A stretch of 64,000 nt of DNA, taken from assembly GCA_022768805.1 (NCBI GenBank), contig JALELB010000017.1:27109-91108 (forward strand), given 5' to 3'. The stretch is from Ruminococcus sp. Lineage in GTDB: Bacteria > Bacillota > Clostridia > Oscillospirales > Ruminococcaceae. The position numbers and the translations under genes were made by a program. Positions within the stretch are counted from its first letter, which is position 1; each line of letters begins with the position of its first letter. Shown here one piece after another: positions 8,568 through 16,657 of this stretch. The notes under the pieces are model-generated. The model saw nothing but the letters and a program-made list of their open reading frames with translations. It was not told the DNA's origin and searched no databases.

Positions 8568-10232
8568 TTATTTCTGATGATCCTGCTGACGGATCTGGGC
8601 ACGCTTGATCTTGCCGCCCAGGGTCTTGGGGAGTTCATCCACATACTCGATAATGCGGGGGTATTTGTAGGGCGCAGTGACGTGCTTGACGTGGTTCTGC
8701 AGCTCCTTGGTCAGCTCGGGACTGGGGGAGTACCCCTTTGCCAGTACGATGGTTGCCTTAACGACCTGACCCCGGATGGGGTCCGGCGCAGCGGTGATGG
8801 CACATTCTACAACCGCCGGATGCTCAATCAGCGCACTTTCTACCTCAAAGGGTCCGATCCGGTAGCCGGAGCATTTGATAACGTCATCGTTTCGGCCAAC
8901 GAACCAGTAGTAGCCGTTGGAATCCCGCCATGCCACATCGCCGGTGTTGTAGTTCTTGCCTCCCAGTACCTGTTCGGTCAGCTCCGGGTTCTTGTAATAG
9001 CCGGTGAACAGGCCAACCGGGAAGGACTTGTCAATGTCACAGATGGAGATGGTGCCCTCCTCGCCGTCGTCGCAGGGTTTCCCTTCACTGTCCAGCAGCT
9101 GAATGTTGAACAGGGGAGAGGGCTTGCCGGTGGAGCCGGGCTTGGGGTCAATCCACTTGAAGTTTGCAATGAGCACCGGTCCCTCGGTCTGGCCGAAGCC
9201 CTCCCGCATCTTGAGGCCGGTCAGCTCGTAGATCTTACGGAATACCTCCGGGTTCAAAGGCTCGCCTGCATTGCAGAAGTTCTCGATGCTGGACAGATCA
9301 AACTTGGACATATCCTCCTGCAGCATGAACCGGTACATGGTAGGGGGAGCACAGAAGGTGGTGATCCGGTACTTGCTAATTTTCTCCAGCAGCTTCAGGG
9401 GAACGAATTTGTCCATATCGTAGCAGAAGATGACTGCGCCGCAGATCCACTGGCCGTAGATTTTGCCCCAGCCGAATTTTGCCCAGCCGGAGTCGGACAC
9501 GCTCATATGCAGCTTGTTTTCCTGAACCTGCTGCCAGTACTTTGCGGTGATGATATGTCCCAGGGGGTGTGCGAAGTTATGCCGTACCATCTTGGGCATA
9601 CCGGTGGTGCCGGAGGTGAAATACACCAGCATAATGTCATCCCAGCGAGTGGCAGCCTCCCCGGTGGGGCGGGCAAAGGTATCCGGGAACTTGGCAATTT
9701 CCTCTTCCAGGTACGCCCAGCCTTCCCGCTTTTCTGCAACCATAATCTTGTACTGCAGGGTTTCTACCTGGGGGAATGCAGCGTTGACCTGGTTCATAAC
9801 AAAGTCATCGTTGACACAGATGATTGCCTTGACGCCGGCAGCATTGCCCCGGTATACAATATCCTTGGTGGTCAGCTGCAGGGTGCCCGGAATCAGGGTT
9901 GCGCCGATTTTGTGCAGTGCAACCGCACAGATCCAGTACTCCCAGCGGCGGCGTAGGATCATCATAACCACATCGCCTTTTTTGATGCCCAGGCTTACAA
10001 AATAATTTGCAGTCTGGTTGGACAGCTTCATGATGTCGGTAAAGGTGAAGCGGCGCTCTTCATCATGGTCATTGCACCAGACCAGCGCCAGCTTGTCCGG
10101 CTCCTGCTTTGCCCATTCGTCAACGATGTCAAAGCCGAAATTGAAATCCTCCGGAACATTGATTTTGAAATTTTCCTTGAAATCCTCATAGGAATCGAAT
10201 TCGATCCTGGGTAGGTATCGATCCAGCAGCAT
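8568..10232 (-). CDS. AMP-binding acyl-CoA synthetase (MACS/acetyl-CoA synthetase-like)
   Basis: An adenylate-forming enzyme of 554 residues that should convert a carboxylate, ATP and CoA to acyl-CoA. Visible motifs are YFTSGTTGMPKMV (P-loop), GFGQTEG, TGD and the C-terminal lysine in KTLGGKIKR. The sequence style resembles the medium-chain synthetase branch rather than long-chain FadD. The start at 10,232 is chosen because AGAGGAAG lies 8 bases before it; an upstream ATG at 10,271 lies inside the preceding gene. It sits between the XRE-cupin regulator gene (28 bases) and the TIM-synthetase fusion (15 bases), so the three are cotranscribed. Substrate unknown. Confidence 0.88.
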   Translation of the reverse strand: MLLDRYLPRIEFDSYEDFKENFKINVPEDFNFGFDIVDEWAKQEPDKLALVWCNDHDEERRFTFTDIMKLSNQTANYFVSLGIKKGDVVMMILRRRWEYWICAVALHKIGATLIPGTLQLTTKDIVYRGNAAGVKAIICVNDDFVMNQVNAAFPQVETLQYKIMVAEKREGWAYLEEEIAKFPDTFARPTGEAATRWDDIMLVYFTSGTTGMPKMVRHNFAHPLGHIITAKYWQQVQENKLHMSVSDSGWAKFGWGKIYGQWICGAVIFCYDMDKFVPLKLLEKISKYRITTFCAPPTMYRFMLQEDMSKFDLSSIENFCNAGEPLNPEVFRKIYELTGLKMREGFGQTEGPVLIANFKWIDPKPGSTGKPSPLFNIQLLDSEGKPCDDGEEGTISICDIDKSFPVGLFTGYYKNPELTEQVLGGKNYNTGDVAWRDSNGYYWFVGRNDDVIKCSGYRIGPFEVESALIEHPAVVECAITAAPDPIRGQVVKATIVLAKGYSPSPELTKELQNHVKHVTAPYKYPRIIEYVDELPKTLGGKIKRAQIRQQDHQK

Positions 10233-10260
10233 AATTTTACTTCCTCTCTGTATATATGGG

Positions 10261-10809
10261 TTATTCAGCAATCACGGTCAGGAATCTTGCCTTGGAGTCT
10301 CCCACGCAGCGCTGACCATGGGGACAGGTGGGGTTAAAGTAGATGGAATCCCCTTCGTTGAGGATAATTTCCTTATCTTCAAATACAACTGCAACGCTGC
10401 CCTTGAGTACCAGATTGAATTCCTGACCCGCATGGGTCACAAGGGAAGCAGGCTCGTCAGTGGGATCCAGGGTAACCAGCAGGGGCTGCATGATCTTGTT
10501 GGTATAGCGGAAGGCCAGATCCTTGTAGCGATAGCCTTCGTACCGGCTGAAGCTCATGCCATGCCCCCGGCGGACGACGTGATATGTATCCAGTCTTGCA
10601 GGCGAACCTGTGACCAGTTCGGTAAAATCGACCTTGAACAGCTTGGAAATCTCATAAATAACGCTGATGGGGAAATCTCCTTCCGTTTCATAGCCGATAT
10701 AGTCTTCTTCGGAAATGCCCAGCTCTTTTGCCAGCTGTGCAGCAGAATAGTCGCAGACCTCCCGTAGCTCCCGGATCCGGTTTGCGATTTCGCTGATTTC
10801 GCTTTGCAT
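10261..10809 (-). CDS. XRE-cupin transcriptional regulator
   Basis: A 182-residue regulator: residues about 8-65 are an XRE-type helix-turn-helix (RELREVCDYSAAQLAKELGI) and the C-terminal half is a small cupin barrel (HAGQEFNLVLKGSV, then EGDSIYFNPTCPHGQ), the usual effector-binding layout of this family. It is the first full gene of the acyl-CoA synthetase operon and probably controls it in response to a small ligand. It has a strong ribosome binding site (AGGAGG) eight bases before the ATG and is preceded by a leader peptide and a terminator hairpin, so its own expression may be attenuated. Confidence 0.88.
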   Translation of the reverse strand: MQSEISEIANRIRELREVCDYSAAQLAKELGISEEDYIGYETEGDFPISVIYEISKLFKVDFTELVTGSPARLDTYHVVRRGHGMSFSRYEGYRYKDLAFRYTNKIMQPLLVTLDPTDEPASLVTHAGQEFNLVLKGSVAVVFEDKEIILNEGDSIYFNPTCPHGQRCVGDSKARFLTVIAE

Positions 10810-10845
10810 AGTAGTTCCTCCTTTTTTGATGCCCCTTTCCGGGCA

Positions 10846-10883
10846 AATAAAAAAACGGTTAAAAGCATACGCCTTTAACCGTT
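10846..10883 (-). terminator. Attenuator-type terminator in the leader of the synthetase operon
   Basis: On the minus strand AACGGTTAAA (10-bp arm), a 10-nt loop and TTTAACCGTT are followed by TTTTTTTATT. It lies after the leader peptide and before the XRE-cupin start codon, so the full operon is transcribed only on readthrough. Confidence 0.85.
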
Positions 10884-10937
10884 ATTGACCATACTATCAG
10901 AACAGGACGCAATTCCAGCGGAACAGCGCAGCTCCGA

Positions 10938-11012
10938 TCATGCACATAACAGAGGGCGCACAGTATTCTTCTTACGCACGACTGCTAGGTTCACGACGAA
11001 AAACTGTGCCAT
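10938..11012 (-). CDS. Putative 24-residue leader peptide
   Basis: A short reading frame with an excellent ribosome binding site (AGGAGGAGG, about 8 bases before ATG) lies between a consensus promoter and an intrinsic terminator. The peptide starts MAQFFVVNLAVVRKK and ends RPLLCA; 8 of 24 residues are Val or Leu, in doublets (VV, VV, LL). This is the layout of a transcription-attenuation leader or a ribosome-arrest peptide upstream of the XRE-cupin/acyl-CoA synthetase genes. It could alternatively be an independent small protein. No known leader peptide was recognised. Confidence 0.6.
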   Translation of the reverse strand: MAQFFVVNLAVVRKKNTVRPLLCA

Positions 11013-11050
11013 TGTGGTTCCTCCTCCTGTAAAATTATGAGCATGTTTTT

Positions 11051-11079
11051 ATTATACGAGCATGCAGAGAATTTGTCAA
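11051..11079 (-). promoter_or_regulatory. Sigma-A promoter of the leader peptide / acyl-CoA synthetase operon
   Basis: TTGACA (11,074-11,079), a 17-base spacer and TATAAT (11,051-11,056) on the minus strand, about 40 bases before the leader ATG. Confidence 0.9.
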
Positions 11080-11139
11080 GGGCTTTTTGCGTTTTTATCA
11101 CTTTTAACAGGAAATCGTGAAAAAAAGGCCGCTTCCTTG

Positions 11140-12105
11140 TCAAAAGTTATTCATGAGCTTTTTGTATTCGTTCAGCTGATAGGAGTGGGATTCCGTTCCG
11201 CTGCTGCGTTTTGCCTTTGCATCGTTCACCGCTGCCCGGCTGGACAGCCCTTCGCTTTCCCAGGTGGCCAGCACCTTGTTGATATAGGAAAAGGACAGCT
11301 TGTCGATGGATTCCACACAGGTTTCATAGGCACAGGTAATCAGCTCCAGCCCATAGCCCTTGCTTTGCCACTGGTCGATAAAGGCCTGCTGATTGGGCGT
11401 GGGGCGGCGCTTCATTTCAAAGGCCCGCATAATATCCGTGGTAAAGGTGCGCTGGGCAGTCAGCCGCTGCACCTCCTCCTGGGCACGCTGTAAGGTCAGG
11501 ATATCCTGTTCATGCCAGCTGACGGCTACACTTTCGATATAGCGTACATGGGGCTTTTCGATGGAAATGCAGTACCCGATCAGCATCAGGATCACGTCTG
11601 AGCCAAGTCCCAGATAATCCCGCATCCACAGCAGGGAGCGCTGCTCCGTGGGAGTCAGCATGCGGTGGAATTGCTGCTCTGCCAGTTCAAACAGACTCCG
11701 GATTTCAGCGGATGCTTCGATCCGGGCGGCAAGCTCCGAGGGGGTGGGCAGGAACCCGGCGCTGGTGCGCTGGGCAAAGGGCCGAGGAGCTTCCGGAGAG
11801 GGCTGGGGAGCCGGTGCTACAGGGGCTTGGGCAGGCTGCTCTGCATGCTCCGGCGCAGCGGCAGCATCGGTGCGCTCCAAAATATTTGCCTGTTCCCAGA
11901 ACAAAAGCGCATCCTCCACCTGCTCCTGGGAAATGGAAAGGGCATCGGCAATGGCCTTGTCGGACAGGGACTCGTTGCCGTGCCGCAGCAGGTAGAGCAG
12001 AACCCGGAGGGCATCGGGAGAGGCGAGCTTTAAGAAGTGATCTGCAACTGCATTGGGAACCGGGAACATCTGGTTCCATGCGCCGCATTGAAGCTGAAAA
12101 TCCAT
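11140..12105 (-). CDS. DnaD-domain replication initiation protein
   Basis: A 321-residue DnaD-like protein, expected to help load the replicative helicase at origins or restart sites. The N-terminal part (about 1-80) is a winged-helix region (RVLLYLLRHGNESLSDKAIADALSI); an Ala/Pro/Gln-rich linker spans about 80-130; the C-terminal half contains two DnaD repeats including MLTPTEQRSLLWMRDYLGL and the final YINKVLATWESEGL motif. It is the last gene of fhs-tsaE-tsaB-dnaD, 9 bases after tsaB, with AGGAG before the ATG. A weak hairpin plus seven T (around 11,124-11,139) may end the operon. The DnaC-like ATPase at 15,601 is a likely functional partner. Confidence 0.85.
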   Translation of the reverse strand: MDFQLQCGAWNQMFPVPNAVADHFLKLASPDALRVLLYLLRHGNESLSDKAIADALSISQEQVEDALLFWEQANILERTDAAAAPEHAEQPAQAPVAPAPQPSPEAPRPFAQRTSAGFLPTPSELAARIEASAEIRSLFELAEQQFHRMLTPTEQRSLLWMRDYLGLGSDVILMLIGYCISIEKPHVRYIESVAVSWHEQDILTLQRAQEEVQRLTAQRTFTTDIMRAFEMKRRPTPNQQAFIDQWQSKGYGLELITCAYETCVESIDKLSFSYINKVLATWESEGLSSRAAVNDAKAKRSSGTESHSYQLNEYKKLMNNF

Positions 12106-12114
12106 AGGCGGCTC

Positions 12115-12780
12115 CTATTCGTTTCTGAGCTTTTCTGCCTGGGTGGCCTGCAAATACCGGGCGCAGAGGGCGTCTGCGTCCACCGGTTTTGCGTGCCGGG
12201 CGGCAAGCCCTACTCCCACTGCGGACTGGAGCATCAGGTGGGGCGGAGCCGGAATCAAGGCCGGTTCTGCCTCCAGCAGCATGGCTGCACCGTCGCCGCA
12301 TACCGTTACCGGCTGGGGCAGGGCACGCAGCTGTTCCAGCAGCTGGGTCTGGGACAGGATGGCATCCTCCGCCAGCCGGGTAATCTGCCTTCCGTCAGAG
12401 GAAAAAATGCCGCAGTAATGGAGCTGCTGCCGGGCGTGGATGGCACAGCAGATGGTTCCCCGGGTGCCCAGCAGATTGTACGCCATGCCCTCCAGGGTGG
12501 AAATGCCGGCACAGGGCTTGTCCAGTGCGAATGCCATGCCCTTTACCGCAGAGATGCCGATCCGCAGGCCGGTGTAGGAGCCGGGACCGTCTGCCACGGC
12601 AAACAGGTCAATTTCCGGCAGCGTTACCCCGGCGTTGCCCAGCAGCTGCCGGCAAAGGGGCAGCATAACCTGGGAATGGGTACGCAGGGTGTGCAGGGAT
12701 ACCTGCGCCCGCAGGGTGTCATTCTCCAGCAGTGCAGCGGAGGCGGTATGCCCCGAGGTATCAATGGCCAGGATCAGCAA
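12115..12780 (-). CDS. tsaB: tRNA t6A biosynthesis protein TsaB
   Basis: TsaB is the inactive-kinase partner of TsaD in making N6-threonylcarbamoyladenosine at position 37 of ANN-decoding tRNAs. The product has the conserved opening LAIDTSG and the VADGPGSYTGLRIG signature near residue 65. A TTG at 12,780 is the favoured start: AAGGAG lies 9 bases upstream of it and translation then begins MLILAIDTS, while the ATG at 12,789 abuts the Shine-Dalgarno directly. The gene overlaps the end of tsaE by 20 bases, which suggests translational coupling. Confidence 0.93.
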   Translation of the reverse strand: MLILAIDTSGHTASAALLENDTLRAQVSLHTLRTHSQVMLPLCRQLLGNAGVTLPEIDLFAVADGPGSYTGLRIGISAVKGMAFALDKPCAGISTLEGMAYNLLGTRGTICCAIHARQQLHYCGIFSSDGRQITRLAEDAILSQTQLLEQLRALPQPVTVCGDGAAMLLEAEPALIPAPPHLMLQSAVGVGLAARHAKPVDADALCARYLQATQAEKLRNE

Positions 12781-13213
12781 AACGGTCATCTCCTTCTATG
12801 GTAATGATGCGTGTATCCCCCTCTCCATAGGCCATGCCGATCCGCAGGCATTGCTCCGGCAGGGCGTAGGGGATGTTTTCCGACCACTCAATGGCGAACA
12901 CGGATTCGGACAGGGGGTAATCGAAAAAGCCGGTGGACTCCAGCGCCTCCGGCAGGGTGATCCGGTACATGTCAAAGTGATACAGGGGCGTTGTGCCGGG
13001 TCCGCCCAGGTATTCGTTCACCAGGGCAAAGGTGGGGGAGTGAACCTCATCCGGCAGCCCCATGCCCCGGGCAATCCCCCGGGTAAAGGTGGTCTTGCCG
13101 GCGCCCAGCTCCCCGGTATAGGCGATGACATCCCCCTTGCGCAGCTGCCTGCCGATGGATTCCGCCAGGGCGATGGTTTCCTCCGGGCTGTGGGTAATGA
13201 TCTTACGTGTCAT
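12761..13213 (-). CDS. tsaE: tRNA t6A biosynthesis ATPase TsaE
   Basis: TsaE is the small ATPase required to recycle the TsaBD complex in t6A synthesis. At 150 residues it has the usual size, a Walker A loop GELGAGKTTF near residue 34, SPTFALVNEY near 59 and the HFDMYR/IEWSENI blocks. Its ATG shares one base with the fhs stop codon (TGATG), so it is translationally coupled to fhs and lacks a strong Shine-Dalgarno of its own. Confidence 0.95.
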   Translation of the reverse strand: MTRKIITHSPEETIALAESIGRQLRKGDVIAYTGELGAGKTTFTRGIARGMGLPDEVHSPTFALVNEYLGGPGTTPLYHFDMYRITLPEALESTGFFDYPLSESVFAIEWSENIPYALPEQCLRIGMAYGEGDTRIITIEGDDRFADPGH

Positions 13214-14892
13214 CAGAACAGACCGGTGATGCAGCCGTCATTGTCGCAGTCGATGCGCAGTGCGGCGGGTTCCTTGGGCAGCCCCGGCATGGTCATGATA
13301 TCTCCCGTGAGGGCAACCACGAACCCGGCACCGGCGGACAGCCGCAGATCCCGCACGGTGATGCTGAAGTTTCTGGGCTTGCCCAGCAGGGCGGGATTGT
13401 CGGACAGGGAGTACTGGGTCTTGGCGATGCACACCGGAATATTGCCGAAGCCCAGCCCCTCAATTTCCTTGATGGCCTTTTCCGCCTGGGGGGTATAGAT
13501 CACATCGTCCGCCCGGTAAATTTCCTTAGCGATGGTGCGGATCTTTTCCTTGATGGGCAGCATTTCGTCATACAGGGGGCGGAATTCGCTTTCCGCCTCG
13601 CTGCACATGTCAATGGTTTCGCAGACCCGCTTTGCCAGCTCCAGTCCGCCTTCGCCGCCCTTGGCAAAGACCTCGCACAGGGCGCACTCCACGCCCATCT
13701 TCTTGCAGAAATTCTGCATCAGGGCGATTTCGTCCTCGGTGTCGGAGTAGAACCGGTTGATGGCAACGACTACCGGCAGGTGGAACTTGTGCATATTCTC
13801 GATGTGGGTCTGCAGGTTTACCATGCCCTTTTCCAGCGCCCACAGGTTTTCCTTGGTAAGATCTTCTTTCTTGACGCCTCCGTTGTACTTCATGGCACGG
13901 ATAGTCGCCACCAGCACCACGCAGGAGGGCTTGAGCTTGCCGAAGCGGCACTTGATGTCAAAGAATTTTTCTGCGCCCAGGTCGGAGCCGAAGCCGGCCT
14001 CGGTTACGCAGTAATCTCCCAGCTTCAGTGCCAGCTTGGTGGCACGCAGGGAGTTGCAGCCGTGGGCGATATTGGCAAAGGGACCGCCGTGGATGAATGC
14101 GGGGGTATGCTCCAGGGTCTGAACCAGATTGGGCTTGAGGGCATCCTTCAGCAGGGCTGTCATCGCGCCCTGGGCGCCCAGATCCCGGGCAAAGATGGGC
14201 TCATTCTTGGTGCTGTATGCCACCAGAATATTGCCGATCCGCTCCTTCAGGTCTGCCAGATCGGAGGCCAGACACAGAATTGCCATAATCTCAGAGGCAA
14301 CCGTGATCTGGAAGCCGTCCTCCCGGGGAACACCGTTGACCTTGCCCCCCAGACCCACAACCGTGTACCGCAGTGCCCGGTCGTTCATGTCCATACAGCG
14401 CTTGAACAGAATCCGGCGCTGGTCAATCTGCAGCTGATTGCCCTGCTGCAGATGGTTGTCGATCATGGCACACAGCAGGTTGTTTGCTGCGGTGATGGCA
14501 TGCATATCTCCGGTGAAATGCAGGTTGATGTCCTCCATGGGCAGCACCTGGGCGTAGCCGCCGCCGGCTGCACCGCCCTTGATGCCGAATACCGGTCCCA
14601 GGGAGGGCTCCCGCAGTGCCAGCATGGTTTTCTTTCCAAGCCGGGTCATTGCCTGAGCCAGTCCCACGCTGACCGTGGTCTTGCCCTCTCCCGCAGGGGT
14701 GGGATTCACGGCAGTGACCAGGATGAGCTTGCCGTCCGGCTTGCGCTCCAGCTTTTTAAACAAAGATTCTGACAGCTTTGCCTTATACCGGCCGTAGTAT
14801 TCCAGATCTTCCTCCTGAATGTCTACCTTCTGGGCGATTTCCCGAATGGGCAGTAGCTCTGCCTGCTGTGCGATCTCAATATCCGTCAGCAT
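13213..14892 (-). CDS. fhs: Formate-tetrahydrofolate ligase
   Basis: Fhs makes 10-formyl-tetrahydrofolate from formate, THF and ATP and feeds one-carbon units to purine and methionine synthesis. The 559-residue product has the family length and signatures: [16 protein letters not shown] with the P-loop near residue 65, [20 protein letters not shown] near 93 and PALLGKP near 498. GGAGGA precedes the ATG. It is the first gene of the fhs-tsaE-tsaB-dnaD operon and is divergent from the DUF5662 gene. Confidence 0.97.
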   Translation of the reverse strand: MLTDIEIAQQAELLPIREIAQKVDIQEEDLEYYGRYKAKLSESLFKKLERKPDGKLILVTAVNPTPAGEGKTTVSVGLAQAMTRLGKKTMLALREPSLGPVFGIKGGAAGGGYAQVLPMEDINLHFTGDMHAITAANNLLCAMIDNHLQQGNQLQIDQRRILFKRCMDMNDRALRYTVVGLGGKVNGVPREDGFQITVASEIMAILCLASDLADLKERIGNILVAYSTKNEPIFARDLGAQGAMTALLKDALKPNLVQTLEHTPAFIHGGPFANIAHGCNSLRATKLALKLGDYCVTEAGFGSDLGAEKFFDIKCRFGKLKPSCVVLVATIRAMKYNGGVKKEDLTKENLWALEKGMVNLQTHIENMHKFHLPVVVAINRFYSDTEDEIALMQNFCKKMGVECALCEVFAKGGEGGLELAKRVCETIDMCSEAESEFRPLYDEMLPIKEKIRTIAKEIYRADDVIYTPQAEKAIKEIEGLGFGNIPVCIAKTQYSLSDNPALLGKPRNFSITVRDLRLSAGAGFVVALTGDIMTMPGLPKEPAALRIDCDNDGCITGLF

Positions 14893-14943
14893 CTGTATAT
14901 TCCTCCGCTCTCAGTATTTTGCTGCATTGCAGCAGATACGCTT

Positions 14944-14972
14944 ATTATAGCATTTTCCGGCGGAAATTGCAA
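14944..14972 (-). promoter_or_regulatory. Sigma-A promoter of the fhs operon
   Basis: TTGCAA (14,967-14,972), 17-base spacer, TATAAT (14,944-14,949) on the minus strand, about 50 bases before the fhs start. Confidence 0.85.
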
Positions 14973-14980
14973 GGCACATG

Positions 14981-15009
14981 TTGCATTTTTCTGTCCCATC
15001 CGATATAAT
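14981..15009 (+). promoter_or_regulatory. Sigma-A promoter of the DUF5662 / DnaC-like operon
   Basis: TTGCAT (14,981-14,986), 17-base spacer and TATAAT (15,004-15,009). Its -35 box is only 8 bases from the -35 box of the divergent fhs promoter. Confidence 0.85.
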
Positions 15010-15050
15010 AGAAACAGAATCCATGAGCATACAGAAAGGGAGGGGGATAC

Positions 15051-15608
15051 ATGCATCCCTGGAAGCATTTCTGCACCATTACCCGACATCGGCATCAGGT
15101 GATCCGGCACTGCCGCCGGGCGGGAATCCTCTGGCAGGGGCTGCGGCATGATCTGTCCAAGTATTCCCCTACGGAATTCATTCCCGGCGCCCGGTATTAC
15201 CTGGGTACCCGGAGCCCCAACGAGGGTGAACGGCAGGACAAGGGGTATTCCCTTGCCTGGATACACCACAAGGGCAGGAACCGGCATCATTTTGAATACT
15301 GGACGGACTATGTGCCCCGCACCAGGGGACTGCAGCCTGTGCCCATGCCGGCCCGGTATGTGGCGGAGATGTTCTGTGACCGGGTGGCGGCAAGCAAGAT
15401 TTATCTGGGCGACCAGTACACGGAGGATGCGCCGCTGGCTTATTTTCTCCGGGGCAAGCCGGGCAGGGTGATTCATCCGGAAACCTCTGCACAGCTGGAG
15501 GAGCTGCTGACCATCCTTGCCCGGCAGGGAGAGGACGCCGCATTCGCAGCCGTGCGCCGGATGCTGCAGGAGGCCAAACAGGGAAAGGAGCGCAGCAAGC
15601 ATGAATAA
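15051..15608 (+). CDS. DUF5662 family protein
   Basis: A 185-residue cytoplasmic protein of unknown function. It is rich in histidines set in motifs that look like metal ligands: GLRHDLSKYS near residue 30, and IHHKGRNRHHFEYW near 72. This HD...HHxxxNxHH pattern is typical of DUF5662 proteins, which are widespread in Firmicutes and phages. A strong GGGAGGGG precedes the ATG. The DnaC-like gene starts within its last codons (8-base overlap), so the two are coupled. No enzymatic role can be assigned. Confidence 0.75.
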   Translation: MHPWKHFCTITRHRHQVIRHCRRAGILWQGLRHDLSKYSPTEFIPGARYYLGTRSPNEGERQDKGYSLAWIHHKGRNRHHFEYWTDYVPRTRGLQPVPMPARYVAEMFCDRVAASKIYLGDQYTEDAPLAYFLRGKPGRVIHPETSAQLEELLTILARQGEDAAFAAVRRMLQEAKQGKERSKHE

Positions 15609-16581
15609 ATACGAACAGTTTCAGGAGGCAATGCGCATCATCCAGGGGCGCCGCACTGGAGCAAATGCTCTGGCGGAGCAGCGTACCCAGGAGGTCAATG
15701 ACCGGTTTCCCCAGATCCGGGAGATCAACAGCCGCCTGTCGGATACGGCCATGGAGCTGTTCCGGGTGATACGGGCAGGAGAAGATGCCCAGGCGAAAAT
15801 TGAACAGATCCGCCGGCGGAATCTGGAGGGTCAGCGGATTGTCCGGCAGATGCTGGTTGCAAACGGGCTGCCGGAGGATTACCTGGAGCTGCACTATACC
15901 TGCCCGAAATGCGACGATACAGGCTATGTGAACGGGGGATACTGTGACTGTCTGAAGCGGGAGCTGGGGCGGCTGGCTGTTGAGGAGATGAACCGGCATG
16001 CCCAGGTAAAGCTGTGCAGCTTTGAGAGCTTTTCTCTGGAGTATTACCGGAACGATCCGGCCTGCTATGAAACCATGAGCCGGATTCTTGCCTTCTGCAA
16101 GCGGTATGCGGAGCAGTTTGATCTGCATGCTCCCAGCCTGCTGCTGTCCGGCAATACGGGGCTGGGAAAGACCCACCTTTCCCTTGCCATTGCCAGTGAG
16201 GTGATGCAGAAGGGCTATGGGGTGCTGTATGATTCCGTCATTAACCTTTTGCGCCGGGTGGAGCGGGAGCATTTTGGCAAAGCCGAGGACAATGCCGATA
16301 CCCTGGAGCTTCTGCTGAGCTGTGAGCTTCTGATTCTGGACGATCTGGGTGCGGAATTTGACAGCAGCTTCTATGTATCCACTGTGTATAACATCATCAA
16401 TACCCGGCTCAACTGCGGGCTGCCCACCATCATCAGCACCAATCTGACCCATGAACAGGTGCAGCGCAGGTATGAGGACCGGATTGTATCCCGGCTGTTT
16501 GCCACGTATACCGGGCTGCATTTCGTGGGTACGGATGTGCGGCTTCAGAAGGCGCAGCGTGCTGCCCGGCAGAATACATGA
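15601..16581 (+). CDS. DnaC-like helicase-loader ATPase with zinc finger
   Basis: A 326-residue AAA+ ATPase of the DnaC/DnaI type, expected to load the replicative helicase. Residues 1-95 are helical; a zinc finger follows (C101-x2-C104 and C115-x-C117, in CPKCDDTGY and YCDC); the AAA domain has Walker A GNTGLGKT at 184-191 and Walker B LLILDDLGAE near 237-246. The ATG at 15,601 overlaps the end of the DUF5662 gene and has AAAGGAG upstream; the frame is open further 5' but only as a shadow of DUF5662. It likely works with the DnaD-like protein at 11,140. Confidence 0.87.
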   Translation: MNKYEQFQEAMRIIQGRRTGANALAEQRTQEVNDRFPQIREINSRLSDTAMELFRVIRAGEDAQAKIEQIRRRNLEGQRIVRQMLVANGLPEDYLELHYTCPKCDDTGYVNGGYCDCLKRELGRLAVEEMNRHAQVKLCSFESFSLEYYRNDPACYETMSRILAFCKRYAEQFDLHAPSLLLSGNTGLGKTHLSLAIASEVMQKGYGVLYDSVINLLRRVEREHFGKAEDNADTLELLLSCELLILDDLGAEFDSSFYVSTVYNIINTRLNCGLPTIISTNLTHEQVQRRYEDRIVSRLFATYTGLHFVGTDVRLQKAQRAARQNT

Positions 16582-16607
16582 GGGAGTATCCTTGAAAGCA
16601 TATAAGA

Positions 16608-16639
16608 AACGCCGCTGTACAGTTGTGTACAGCGGCGTT
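16608..16639. terminator. Convergent terminator
   Basis: AACGCCGCTGTAC pairs with GTACAGCGGCGTT across a short loop. The minus strand continues TTTCTTATA; the plus strand lacks a strong T run. It lies between the DnaC-like gene and the sugar transferase. Confidence 0.65.
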
Positions 16640-16657
16640 GTAATGCTTGCGGCGGAT

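Noticed and set aside
13207-14772. Long plus-strand frame opposite fhs.
   Set aside because: Antisense shadow of a fully conserved enzyme.
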